Shown piece by piece: positions 55,186-64,000 of a stretch of 64,000 bases of DNA. The notes beneath the pieces are model-generated. The model had not been told where the DNA came from, ran no database searches, and saw nothing but the letters and a program-made list of their open reading frames with translations. Each line of letters begins with the position of its first letter. Position 1 is the stretch's first letter. The stretch is taken from assembly GCF_014192335.1 (NCBI RefSeq), contig NZ_JACHXU010000013.1, forward strand, positions 1 through 64,000, read 5' to 3'. Source of the DNA: Aporhodopirellula rubra (lineage in GTDB: Bacteria > Planctomycetota > Planctomycetia > Pirellulales > Pirellulaceae). The translations under genes and the position numbers were made by a program.

Positions 55186-55857
55186 TGGACAAAGTCCTTC
55201 TTGTCTGTATGCAAAATTGCTGCGTCCCCACACGATCGTGGGGGCCGTCAGGGTGTGAATCGGTTGTACCGATTAGACGACTTAAGCCGAAGTTACCTAA
55301 TTTTCCGAATTCACCGCCAGATCTTTGTCATTGACAAGCTGGGAAAGCCTGTCGATACTCCGCGTAACGATACTTGGTGCCGTGACGGTCAGTTGGACCG
55401 CCGCGAAAACAGGGAACTTCGGTGAGATTCCGAGACGGCCCGGCCGCTGTATCCGACGCCACGATTTGCGGTGTTTCCGGCTCGATTTCTCCGTTGGAGA
55501 GGGTCGGAACGTGAGGCACCGAAAGTCTAAAACCCATTCCTTTTCTTGGCCATTGCCGCGATTTGCTCCGCCATCCGCGATTTATTGCGGGTGGAGTTCG
55601 GCGATCTCTCGGTGAGAAGGCGAGGTCTGCGGGAAGCGTCGGGAGTCAGAAGACCTACCAGATATCGGGCGTCAAACGCATGGTTGGGCGGCAGTCATCA
55701 CTGCCGGCGACGGTGCGGGTCTTCTAGGGTGAGACCAGCGTCAGGAACCTGCTCCGTTTCCTTGTTTTGAGCAAATATTGCCACCAATCGAGTGCGCCGT
55801 CACCGGGCGTGCCACCACCGGTGGGCGAATCGTTTGTTCTTGATCGATCGATCACCG
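55186..55857. other. Divergent intergenic region, about 670 bp
   Basis: Between the thioredoxin-YHS gene (leftward) and the DUF1559-like gene (rightward). No gene is convincing. An in-frame ATG at 55792 precedes the next gene. Confidence 0.5.
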
Positions 55858-56691
55858 ATGCCACCTTCCCCTGTGCTCCACCCCGCCGGATCGGCAAACG
55901 CGACGTCGCGTCGACGATCCCCCTGTGGTTTTACATTGGTGGAACTGTTGGTCGTCATCGCGATCATCGGTGTGTTGGTTGGGTTGTTATTGCCCGCGGT
56001 CCAGGCGGCTCGAGAGGCGATGCGCCGGGCGTCGTGTCAAAACAATCTGCATCAGGTTGGTTTGGCGCTCCATAACTACCACGCCGCATTTAACCGATTT
56101 CCCCCCGGGGCGATCGAAGTTCGGCCCGAGGTCGCCGGCGGTAAACAGTTCGCGTGGTCGGCGTTCGTGTTGGCGCATCTCGAGCAAGCGGCACTCGCCG
56201 ATCGGATCGATTTCAACCTCCCGTTCGATGACCCGGTCAATGCCGAGGCGGCCGGTGAAATCGTGCCCGCCTACGTTTGTCCGAGCACGCCGCGATCGGA
56301 GGCACGGACCAATGAGATGGGCGTGACGGACTACGGCGGGATCTACGGCGAACGCATCGTCAGCACGAACAACCCGCCCAGTGGAATGATGATCCACGAT
56401 CGAGCGTTGGGATTTCGAGACATGCTCGATGGAAGTTCGCACACGATCGCGATCGCCGAAGACGCGGACTTCCCCGACGGTCAGTGGATCAACGGACGGA
56501 ACCTGTTTGATCAAGCGTTCCCGATCAACAAGGCGCCCGCGTTTGAAAATGACATGCGGAGTTTTCATCCCGGCGGCGTGATGGTTCTGATCGGAGACGG
56601 GGCGACTCGTTTTCTCGTCGAGCAAATCGACATGGAAGTCTTGGCTGCTTACTGCACTCGAAACGGTCACGAGCAAGTCCCCGAATTTTAG
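55858..56691 (+). CDS. Short DUF1559-like prepilin protein
   Basis: A 277-residue protein from the ATG at 55858; the frame also has an ATG at 55792. About 22 residues precede the prepilin motif [39 protein letters not shown] continues into the DUF1559 domain, and [18 protein letters not shown] near 240 is its C-terminal signature. At 277 residues it is shorter than the other two copies of the window. It sits 100 bp upstream of the giant surface-protein gene on the same strand; co-expression is possible. Confidence 0.88.
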   Translation: MPPSPVLHPAGSANATSRRRSPCGFTLVELLVVIAIIGVLVGLLLPAVQAAREAMRRASCQNNLHQVGLALHNYHAAFNRFPPGAIEVRPEVAGGKQFAWSAFVLAHLEQAALADRIDFNLPFDDPVNAEAAGEIVPAYVCPSTPRSEARTNEMGVTDYGGIYGERIVSTNNPPSGMMIHDRALGFRDMLDGSSHTIAIAEDADFPDGQWINGRNLFDQAFPINKAPAFENDMRSFHPGGVMVLIGDGATRFLVEQIDMEVLAAYCTRNGHEQVPEF

Positions 56692-56793
56692 CGTTGGCAT
56701 TTTACATCGTCGGGCGACGTCAGCCTGCAGAGACATAAGAGACACAATCGAAGACACGCGTTGCGATCAGCACCGGCTTAACTCTCAATCAAC

Positions 56794-59700
56794 ATGATGA
56801 ACACAACATTGAAAACGAAACGAAAGTCTCTCCTGAATCGACGACTCCTGGTGCAGTCGCTCGAGGACCGTCGGCTTCTCGCGGCGGGGCCTTACGCGCC
56901 CGCGGCAGGGCAAGCAGGTTCGACCGCGATCAGCGTTAACGATTCGGCGATCGTGGGATGGGCGTCTGCGGTCGCCGACTACTCGCCGGGGTCGAATGTC
57001 GACAGTCAGTGGACCGACTCGACCATGGCACTCGGTGCCGCCGAAGGCGAATTCGACAAGGTCGTGTCGCTCGGACGAGGCGGTTCGATCACGTTGGAAT
57101 TCGAGACGCCGATCCGCGACGGACTCGGTGCCGATTTCGCGGTGTTTGAAAATTCGATCAACGACACGTTCTTGGAACTCGGGTTCGTCGAAGTTTCATC
57201 CGACGGTGTGAACTTTGTCCGTTTCGCGAGCGACTCGCTGACCGCGTCGGCGGTGTCGAGTTACGGTGAAGTCGACACGACACAGATTAACAATCTGGCC
57301 GGGAAGTATCGGGGCGGGTTCGGCACTCCGTTTGACCTCGGTGAACTGCGTGGGACGGCCGGTTTGGACGTGACCGCCGTGACGCACGTACGCTTGATCG
57401 ACATTGTCGGTGACGGGCTGACCACGGACACCACGGGAGATCCGATCTACGACCCGACGCCCACGTTCGGATCGGCGGGATTGGATGTCGACGGCATCGG
57501 CGTGATTCATGAAGTGGCTAGCGGCGAAGTCGTGATCGATTTTGAAACGCTCGGCAGTTCGCTCGGTTCGGCCACGTTCGACAACGGAGCCAGCGGCGCG
57601 GGCGGGTTTACCGAAGAAGAGCTTTCGCTCAATAACGATTACAGCACTCAATATCAGAGTTGGTCGGGATGGTCGATTTCGCAGTCGACGGACAGTTCGA
57701 CGGCTGGATTCGCCAACCAATTCGGAAACGTCACCGGTGGTGGCTATGACAATTCAGAGACCTTCGCGGTCGGCTTTTTTGATTCGTCGCCATCCGATCC
57801 GCTTCCGCCGCCGACGATCACGATCGATCCGGCGAGCGGTTCACGGTTTGATTCTTTCTATGTGACCAATACCACCTATGCCGCACTGTCGATGCTCAAC
57901 GGTGATTCGTTCGCCGGCAAGTTCGGCGGCGACACCGGCAATGATCCTGATTTCCTGCGGCTCACCGTGACGGGCGTGGATGCGTCGGGCAACTCGGTCG
58001 GTGAAGTCACCGTGATGTTGGGTGACTATCGGTTTGAAGACAATTCCCAGGACACGATTTTGGATTCGTGGACCCGTGTCGACGTCTCGTCTTTGGCGAA
58101 CGCCCGATCGTTGCAGTTTAGTATGGACTCGAGTGATAACAGCGCGTTCGGGATGAACACGCCCGCGTTCTTTGCAGTCGATAATGTGACGCTGCGTCGT
58201 GCGGCCGTGCCGATGGATTTTGCAACCGATGTCACGCGAGAAGACGAGCCCGTGTTGGTTCGTGTCTCGCGACCGACGGCCGATTCAAGGACGGTGTTGG
58301 ACGTGACATTGGATCGAACCGGATCCGACCAAGCCGCCTTGCCAGAATCGGTGTCGATTCCCGTGGGATCGCCCTACATCGATTTCTACATCACGCCAAC
58401 GAACGACGAAATTCCTACCGCCGATCGACAATTGGAGGTCACCGCATCGGCGGAAAACCTGTTGCCGACGACGCGTTCGTTGCTGATCCAAGACGACGAG
58501 ACATTGGCGATCACGTTCGACACCGCGACGGTCAATACGACGGAGGACGCCGGGGAGTTGCTCCTGACGCTGCGTCGTAACGATGCCGATGTGAGCCAAT
58601 CGCTCGAGGTGACGCTGAGCGACGATTTGGATGGAGCGTTGGTGGTGCCGGTGTCCGTTCAATTCGCCGCGAATCAGCGGGAAACGACCGTGACGGTGCA
58701 GTTGGTCGATAACGATCTGTTTGGTAACGGACGCGCAGGTGAAATTCGAGCCACTGCGGATTCGCGTGAAGACGCCATCCTTGCGATCTCAATCGCCGAA
58801 GACGATTTGCCGACGTTGAGAATGGAACCGAATGCCATTCAATTGAGTGAGTCGTCTCCGGAGACGACTCGCACAGTAACGCTGTTCCGCAATACCGAAG
58901 ACAATACGTTGCCGGTCACCGTTACGCTTTCGTTGCCTGAGGGTGGACCGTTGGTCGTGCCGAATGACGTGGCATTCGAAGCGGGCAGTGCATCGACGAC
59001 GTTCACCGTTGGTGTGATCGACGACGCGATCGATAATGTTCGCTCGGTCTATCCGGTCTCCGCCAGTAATCCGAATTTCGTTTCGTCGACGTTGAACGTC
59101 ACTGTTGCCGACAACGACACCGCGTCTCTGCAGATTGAACTGCAGGACCTCGCGGGCGAACCGGTCACGGAGGTCTCTGAATCGACGCAGTTCAACGTGA
59201 TTGTCCGCCGAGTCGGCAGTTCGCTTGATGTTGCTCAAGAGGTGACGCTGTCCACAACGCTCGGTGAACGCGTGACCGGTGGCGGTGTGGTTTCGATTCC
59301 GATCGGATCCGATTCCATTTCAGTAACGATGCGAGTGGTCGCCGACGGGATTGTCAGCGGAACAACAGCAATGTCAGTCACCGCGATCGCCGAGGGGATT
59401 GGTTCGGTGACAAAGAGTTTGTCCGTCACGGAGAGTGATCAGCCGGCATTGACGATTACCGGTCCTGAGGGTGGTCTGGATGAAGCCGATGCGGTAGCGA
59501 TTGGCGATTTCGAACTGCTCGGACGTGAGTTGACGGTCGGCGAGTTCGACAACAACGCGGGACCGGGTGGCGAGTTCGTCAGTGGTCCGATCTCGCTGCA
59601 CAACACATTCGACAACTCGTATGGTTTCGATCTGTGGTCGGGGTTCTCGATCAGTCGCGGCAATGACACCACAACACCTGGTTATTTCAATCAGTACAGC

Positions 59701-62700
59701 GCCGTGACGGGCATCGGGGCGAACGGTTCGTCCACCTATGCCGTCGCTTACGCCGGATCCCCGGCAACGATATCGAGGACCGGTGACCAACCGTTCGCAT
59801 CGTTGGACATCACGAACACGACCTACGCGGCACTCTCGATGCGAGACGGTGATGACTTTGCGAAGAAGTTCGGTGGTGAGTCAGGTGACGATGCGGATTT
59901 CTTGTTGTTGACGATCGAGGGACTCGATACGTTCGGCAATTCGATCGGTGAAGTCGAATTGTACTTGGCTGATTTCCGGTTCGAGAACAACGATCTCGAC
60001 TACATCCTGATGGATTGGACGAGCGTCGACGTCAGTTCCATCGGCGATGCGGCGGTGTTATCGATGAGCCTCTCATCATCGGACAACGGTTCGTTCGGAA
60101 TGAACACACCTGCGTACTTCGCGGTCGACAACGTGATGCTGGAAAGTGAATCGGAAACGCTGCCGACGTTGACGATCACGCGTAACACTTTGGACACGTC
60201 GGAGGCATTGGCTGTCAATCTCTCAGACGATCGTGCGGATGTTCTGTTGCCCTCATCGGTGACGATTCCCGCGGGGATGTCCAGTGTCGAGGTTCCGGTG
60301 ACCTGGATTGATAACTCACTCTTTGATGGCGGGGGAGTTTGGCATGTGAACGCGACCGCCGTAGGCCATGTTGACGGCAACGTGGATGTTTCGCTTGTCG
60401 ATGATGACGTCAAAGTACTGACTCTGACGCTGTCTCACGATTCGGTCAGCGAGTCTGAAGGTGTGCAGACGATCGGATTTGAAGACATTGGCGGATCGTT
60501 AAGTTCGGAGTCGTACAACAACGGATCCGACGGGCAGGGCGGATTCACTGCCGGATCGGTTTCGTTCCCAACGGCTTACAATTCGACCTGGGGCAGTTGG
60601 AGTGGTTGGGCGGCATCGAACGTGACGGACGTGAACACGGCGGGATTCACGAACCAGTTTTCAGCGTATACCGATGTGGATGGAACTCAGCCCGGCGGCG
60701 GTGCAAACGGATCGGAGACCTTTGCGGTTGCGGGCGGATACGGAGTCTCGCCTTTGACGATTTCGATGCCCGGCGACTTTGCGGATGCATCATTCAGTTC
60801 GATCTCGATCACCAACACGACGTACGCGGCGCTCTCGATGCTCGAGGGAGACGATTTCGCGAAACAGTTCGGTGGCGAGAGCGGTGACGATCCTGATTAC
60901 TTCTTATTGACGATCGATGGGCTTAATGCCGCGGGCGAATCGGTCGGCGTGATTGAGTTCTATTTGGCTGACTATCGTTTCGAAGATAACTCGCTCGACT
61001 ACGTAGTCGATGAATGGACGACGGTCGATTTGAGTTCGTTGTCGACCGCGTCGAGTTTGCAGTTCACGATGTCATCGTCGGATGTCGGCGATTATGGCAT
61101 GAACACGCCCGCGTACTTCGCGATCGATGAACTGGTGATCGATCGTTCGGCGGCCCCCGCACCTTCGATGGTGATTCATCGCAACACGTCGGATGTCAGC
61201 GAAGCGTTGACCGTATCGCTGGAATCGACCTTGCCGTCACGATTGTCCGCCCCTTCTTCGGTGGTGATCCCCGCGGGCGTGGATAGCATCCGAGTTCCGC
61301 TGTCGGTGATCGATGACGCCGAGTACTTGGGAGATGCAGTGGTGGAACTGGCTGCGAGTGCGGACGGTTACGTCGGTATGACGCAGACGATTGGCGTGCT
61401 CGAAGATGAGTTGCCGAGTCTGACGATCACGGGTCCTGAGGGTGGTCTGGATGAAGCCGATGCGGTAGCGATTGGCGATTTCGAACTGCTCGGACGTGAG
61501 TTGACGGTCGGCGAGTTCGACAACAACGCGGGACCGGGTGGCGAGTTCGTCAGTGGTCCGATCTCGCTGCACAACACATTCGACAACTCGTATGGTTTCG
61601 ATCTGTGGTCGGGGTTCTCGATCAGTCGCGGCAATGACACCACAACACCTGGTTATTTCAATCAGTACAGCGCCGTGACGGGCATCGGGGCGAACGGTTC
61701 GTCCACCTATGCCGTCGCTTACGCCGGATCCCCGGCAACGATATCGAGGACCGGTGACCAACCGTTCGCATCGTTGGACATCACGAACACGACCTACGCG
61801 GCACTCTCGATGCGAGACGGTGATGACTTTGCGAAGAAGTTCGGTGGTGAGTCAGGTGACGATGCGGATTTCTTGTTGTTGACGATCGAGGGACTCGATA
61901 CGTTCGGCAATTCGATCGGTGAAGTCGAATTGTACTTGGCTGATTTCCGGTTCGAGAACAACGATCTCGACTACATCCTGATGGATTGGACGAGCGTCGA
62001 CGTCAGTTCCATCGGCGATGCGGCGGTGTTATCGATGAGCCTCTCATCATCGGACAACGGTTCGTTCGGAATGAACACACCTGCGTACTTCGCGGTCGAC
62101 AACGTGATGCTGGAAAGTGAATCGGAAACGCTGCCGACGTTGACGATCACGCGTAACACTTTGGACACGTCGGAGGCATTGGCTGTCAATCTCTCAGACG
62201 ATCGTGCGGATGTTCTGTTGCCCTCATCGGTGACGATTCCCGCGGGGATGTCCAGTGTCGAGGTTCCGGTGACCTGGATTGATAACTCACTCTTTGATGG
62301 CGGGGGAGTTTGGCATGTGAACGCGACCGCCGTAGGCCATGTTGACGGCAACGTGGATGTTTCGCTTGTCGATGATGACGTCAAAGTACTGACTCTGACG
62401 CTGTCTCACGATTCGGTCAGCGAGTCTGAAGGTGTGCAGACGATCGGATTTGAAGACATTGGCGGATCGTTAAGTTCGGAGTCGTACAACAACGGATCCG
62501 ACGGGCAGGGCGGATTCACTGCCGGATCGGTTTCGTTCCCAACGGCTTACAATTCGACCTGGGGCAGTTGGAGTGGTTGGGCGGCATCGAACGTGACGGA
62601 CGTGAACACGGCGGGATTCACGAACCAGTTTTCAGCGTATACCGATGTGGATGGAACTCAGCCCGGCGGCGGTGCAAACGGATCGGAGACCTTTGCGGTT

Positions 62701-64000
62701 GCGGGCGGATACGGAGTCTCGCCTTTGACGATTTCGATGCCCGGCGACTTTGCGGATGCATCATTCAGTTCGATCTCGATCACCAACACGACGTACGCGG
62801 CGCTCTCGATGCTCGAGGGAGACGATTTCGCGAAACAGTTCGGTGGCGAGAGCGGTGACGATCCTGATTACTTCTTATTGACGATCGATGGGCTTAATGC
62901 CGCGGGCGAATCGGTCGGCGTGATTGAGTTCTATTTGGCTGACTATCGTTTCGAAGATAACTCGCTCGACTACGTAGTCGATGAATGGACGACGGTCGAT
63001 TTGAGTTCGTTGTCGACCGCGTCGAGTTTGCAGTTCACGATGTCATCGTCGGATGTCGGCGATTATGGCATGAACACGCCCGCGTACTTCGCGATCGATG
63101 AACTGGTGATCGATCGTTCGGCGGCCCCCGCACCTTCGATGGTGATTCATCGCAACACGTCGGATGTCAGCGAAGCGTTGACCGTATCGCTGGAATCGAC
63201 CTTGCCGTCACGATTGTCCGCCCCTTCTTCGGTGGTGATCCCCGCGGGCGTGGATAGCATCCGAGTTCCGCTGTCGGTGATCGATGACGCCGAGTACTTG
63301 GGAGATGCAGTGGTGGAACTGGCTGCGAGTGCGGACGGATACATCGGTATGTCCGATGCGATCTCAGTCTTGGAAGATGATTTGCCGTCGTCGTTGACAC
63401 TGCAGCGGGTTGATGAATCCAACCGTTTAGTAGGAGGTGTGTCGGATGTGGTATTGGGCGAGTTTGGTGACGATGCCAACATCGACCTGATACTCAGTAA
63501 CGGCCCGCAGCAGTTCACGCTGAATCCAGTCGAGGCGGGATCGCTGACGGTTCGATTGTCGGGCGGCAGCGATTGGGCGCGGTTGAACAGCAAGACATTC
63601 GACGTTGTCGACGGCGGCCTCGGCGTCGACACAGTGATCATCTCGCCGACTGATTTGGAGGACGGTGAATCTGTCGATGTCGCGGCGTGGTTAAATGGTC
63701 GCGTCATCGGTTTTGAAACCGTGGTGTTGGGCGCTTCGGCATCGAATGACGGAGGCTTGTCGACGGTGTTCGATTTGGATCTGGCGGCGTTGACTGAATT
63801 GTTTGGAGATTCAATTCCTCGGATCATTTCAACCGCTGGCCAATCGCTAAACTGGATCGGTGAGTGGCGACTCGGTGGAATGACGTTGGATGGCGGATCG
63901 ATCGTTGCGACGATTCAATCTGGCGGTGTCGAGGTCACGGTCACGACAGACCAACCGTGGCGAAACCTCGTGCTCAATGCCGACGTTGATGCGAGCGGTG
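56794..64000 (+). CDS. Giant cell-surface protein with repeated DUF4465 and Calx-beta-like domains (incomplete)
   Basis: An open frame of over 2,400 codons that runs off the window; the ATG at 56794 is followed by another at 56797. Residues 15-32 (RRLLVQSLEDRRLLAAGP) are a planctomycete LEPR-XLL-type N-terminal motif. A first beta-rich domain spans about 35-245. Five DUF4465 copies lie at about 250-469, 901-1116, 1229-1449, 1558-1773 and 1886-2106, each with an 'NTTYAALSM..GD.FA.KFGG' core and a 'G.NTPA.FA.D' end. Between them are Calx-beta-like strands with 'DD' ends. Residues 890-1546 and 1547-2203 are two near-identical 657-residue units. Likely an exported adhesin or matrix protein. Confidence 0.93.
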   Translation, partial: MMNTTLKTKRKSLLNRRLLVQSLEDRRLLAAGPYAPAAGQAGSTAISVNDSAIVGWASAVADYSPGSNVDSQWTDSTMALGAAEGEFDKVVSLGRGGSITLEFETPIRDGLGADFAVFENSINDTFLELGFVEVSSDGVNFVRFASDSLTASAVSSYGEVDTTQINNLAGKYRGGFGTPFDLGELRGTAGLDVTAVTHVRLIDIVGDGLTTDTTGDPIYDPTPTFGSAGLDVDGIGVIHEVASGEVVIDFETLGSSLGSATFDNGASGAGGFTEEELSLNNDYSTQYQSWSGWSISQSTDSSTAGFANQFGNVTGGGYDNSETFAVGFFDSSPSDPLPPPTITIDPASGSRFDSFYVTNTTYAALSMLNGDSFAGKFGGDTGNDPDFLRLTVTGVDASGNSVGEVTVMLGDYRFEDNSQDTILDSWTRVDVSSLANARSLQFSMDSSDNSAFGMNTPAFFAVDNVTLRRAAVPMDFATDVTREDEPVLVRVSRPTADSRTVLDVTLDRTGSDQAALPESVSIPVGSPYIDFYITPTNDEIPTADRQLEVTASAENLLPTTRSLLIQDDETLAITFDTATVNTTEDAGELLLTLRRNDADVSQSLEVTLSDDLDGALVVPVSVQFAANQRETTVTVQLVDNDLFGNGRAGEIRATADSREDAILAISIAEDDLPTLRMEPNAIQLSESSPETTRTVTLFRNTEDNTLPVTVTLSLPEGGPLVVPNDVAFEAGSASTTFTVGVIDDAIDNVRSVYPVSASNPNFVSSTLNVTVADNDTASLQIELQDLAGEPVTEVSESTQFNVIVRRVGSSLDVAQEVTLSTTLGERVTGGGVVSIPIGSDSISVTMRVVADGIVSGTTAMSVTAIAEGIGSVTKSLSVTESDQPALTITGPEGGLDEADAVAIGDFELLGRELTVGEFDNNAGPGGEFVSGPISLHNTFDNSYGFDLWSGFSISRGNDTTTPGYFNQYSAVTGIGANGSSTYAVAYAGSPATISRTGDQPFASLDITNTTYAALSMRDGDDFAKKFGGESGDDADFLLLTIEGLDTFGNSIGEVELYLADFRFENNDLDYILMDWTSVDVSSIGDAAVLSMSLSSSDNGSFGMNTPAYFAVDNVMLESESETLPTLTITRNTLDTSEALAVNLSDDRADVLLPSSVTIPAGMSSVEVPVTWIDNSLFDGGGVWHVNATAVGHVDGNVDVSLVDDDVKVLTLTLSHDSVSESEGVQTIGFEDIGGSLSSESYNNGSDGQGGFTAGSVSFPTAYNSTWGSWSGWAASNVTDVNTAGFTNQFSAYTDVDGTQPGGGANGSETFAVAGGYGVSPLTISMPGDFADASFSSISITNTTYAALSMLEGDDFAKQFGGESGDDPDYFLLTIDGLNAAGESVGVIEFYLADYRFEDNSLDYVVDEWTTVDLSSLSTASSLQFTMSSSDVGDYGMNTPAYFAIDELVIDRSAAPAPSMVIHRNTSDVSEALTVSLESTLPSRLSAPSSVVIPAGVDSIRVPLSVIDDAEYLGDAVVELAASADGYVGMTQTIGVLEDELPSLTITGPEGGLDEADAVAIGDFELLGRELTVGEFDNNAGPGGEFVSGPISLHNTFDNSYGFDLWSGFSISRGNDTTTPGYFNQYSAVTGIGANGSSTYAVAYAGSPATISRTGDQPFASLDITNTTYAALSMRDGDDFAKKFGGESGDDADFLLLTIEGLDTFGNSIGEVELYLADFRFENNDLDYILMDWTSVDVSSIGDAAVLSMSLSSSDNGSFGMNTPAYFAVDNVMLESESETLPTLTITRNTLDTSEALAVNLSDDRADVLLPSSVTIPAGMSSVEVPVTWIDNSLFDGGGVWHVNATAVGHVDGNVDVSLVDDDVKVLTLTLSHDSVSESEGVQTIGFEDIGGSLSSESYNNGSDGQGGFTAGSVSFPTAYNSTWGSWSGWAASNVTDVNTAGFTNQFSAYTDVDGTQPGGGANGSETFAVAGGYGVSPLTISMPGDFADASFSSISITNTTYAALSMLEGDDFAKQFGGESGDDPDYFLLTIDGLNAAGESVGVIEFYLADYRFEDNSLDYVVDEWTTVDLSSLSTASSLQFTMSSSDVGDYGMNTPAYFAIDELVIDRSAAPAPSMVIHRNTSDVSEALTVSLESTLPSRLSAPSSVVIPAGVDSIRVPLSVIDDAEYLGDAVVELAASADGYIGMSDAISVLEDDLPSSLTLQRVDESNRLVGGVSDVVLGEFGDDANIDLILSNGPQQFTLNPVEAGSLTVRLSGGSDWARLNSKTFDVVDGGLGVDTVIISPTDLEDGESVDVAAWLNGRVIGFETVVLGASASNDGGLSTVFDLDLAALTELFGDSIPRIISTAGQSLNWIGEWRLGGMTLDGGSIVATIQSGGVEVTVTTDQPWRNLVLNADVDASG
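59461..61431 (+). repeat. First copy of a 1,971-bp in-frame tandem duplication
   Basis: GGTCCTGAGGGTGGTCTGG recurs exactly 1,971 bp later. I found no base difference from the second copy over 59461-61367 (1,907 bp) wherever I compared them; differences begin at 61368. The unit covers 657 codons and holds two different DUF4465 domains, each followed by a Calx-beta-like domain. Confidence 0.9.
61432..63402 (+). repeat. Second copy of the 1,971-bp tandem duplication
   Basis: Matches the first copy without visible change from 61432 to 63338. The last part (from 63339) diverges and leads into a different C-terminal region. The length is a multiple of three, so the frame is kept. Confidence 0.9.

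Noticed and set aside
59374-63827. Minus-strand frames of up to 226 codons over the giant gene
   Set aside because: They lie antisense to a continuous, domain-bearing frame, and identical ones recur in both copies of the duplication.

Overview
This 64 kb window looks like chromosome of a planctomycete, most likely a Rhodopirellula-like member of the Pirellulaceae. The support is: three prepilin-type DUF1559 proteins with a [12 protein letters not shown]-terminus; a giant surface protein that opens with the LEDRRLLA variant of the planctomycete LEPR-XLL motif; a secreted sulfatase, a GH172/DUF2961 protein and a large beta-helix protein for polysaccharide work; a paralogous small-lipoprotein and DUF1559 style of gene neighbourhood; and a family of hairpin-rich intergenic repeats of a kind I associate with Rhodopirellula. 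This identification is inference from gene content. I saw no rRNA, tRNA or CRISPR array.

Layout. 1-4.7 kb: housekeeping surE and purC around a GH10-like protein without visible catalytic glutamates. 4.7-11.5 kb: a minus-strand operon of a secreted DUF4139-like protein, a MacB-type ATPase, an FtsX-type permease and an HlyD-type adaptor. 11.7-20 kb: secreted proteins, a 1,253-residue beta-helix/CBM/discoidin protein, rlmN, a sulfatase and a 52-residue lipoprotein. 20-28 kb: a DUF1559 protein, a LuxR-type response regulator translationally coupled to a histidine kinase with a discoidin-like sensor, and a coupled pair of a secreted alpha/alpha-toroid protein and an adaptor protein. 28-32.5 kb: GH172 protein, a 1.2 kb tandem repeat array and an RDD membrane protein. 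32.6-42 kb: second DUF1559 protein, thioredoxin-like protein, tetraheme cytochrome, LptF/G-type permease, nth, cysE, a cysteine-rich lipoprotein. 42.4-45 kb: a CsrA-receiver fusion protein, a gene-poor 1.15 kb stretch and an ISAs1-family remnant. 45-57 kb: ABC-2-like permease, Ski2-like helicase with cysteine desulfurase, agmatine-deiminase-family protein, receiver plus degenerate HD-like regulator, thioredoxin-YHS protein, third DUF1559-like protein. 56.8 kb to the end: one open giant surface-protein gene with an apparently exact tandem duplication.

How it fits together. Much of the window concerns the cell surface: export or surface-remodelling transporters, secreted sugar-active proteins, a two-component pair that could sense polysaccharide, and adhesin-like proteins. 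Housekeeping genes (surE, purC, rlmN, nth, cysE, cysteine desulfurase) are scattered singly between them. The most unusual item is the protein at 42437-43237 on the minus strand. It joins an RNA-binding CsrA domain, an H-box-like helical segment and a complete phosphoreceiver domain, so it could couple phosphorylation directly to post-transcriptional control. Second is a structured intergenic repeat with three hairpins per unit and compensatory base changes, three copies of which sit in an array with an exact 462-bp period.
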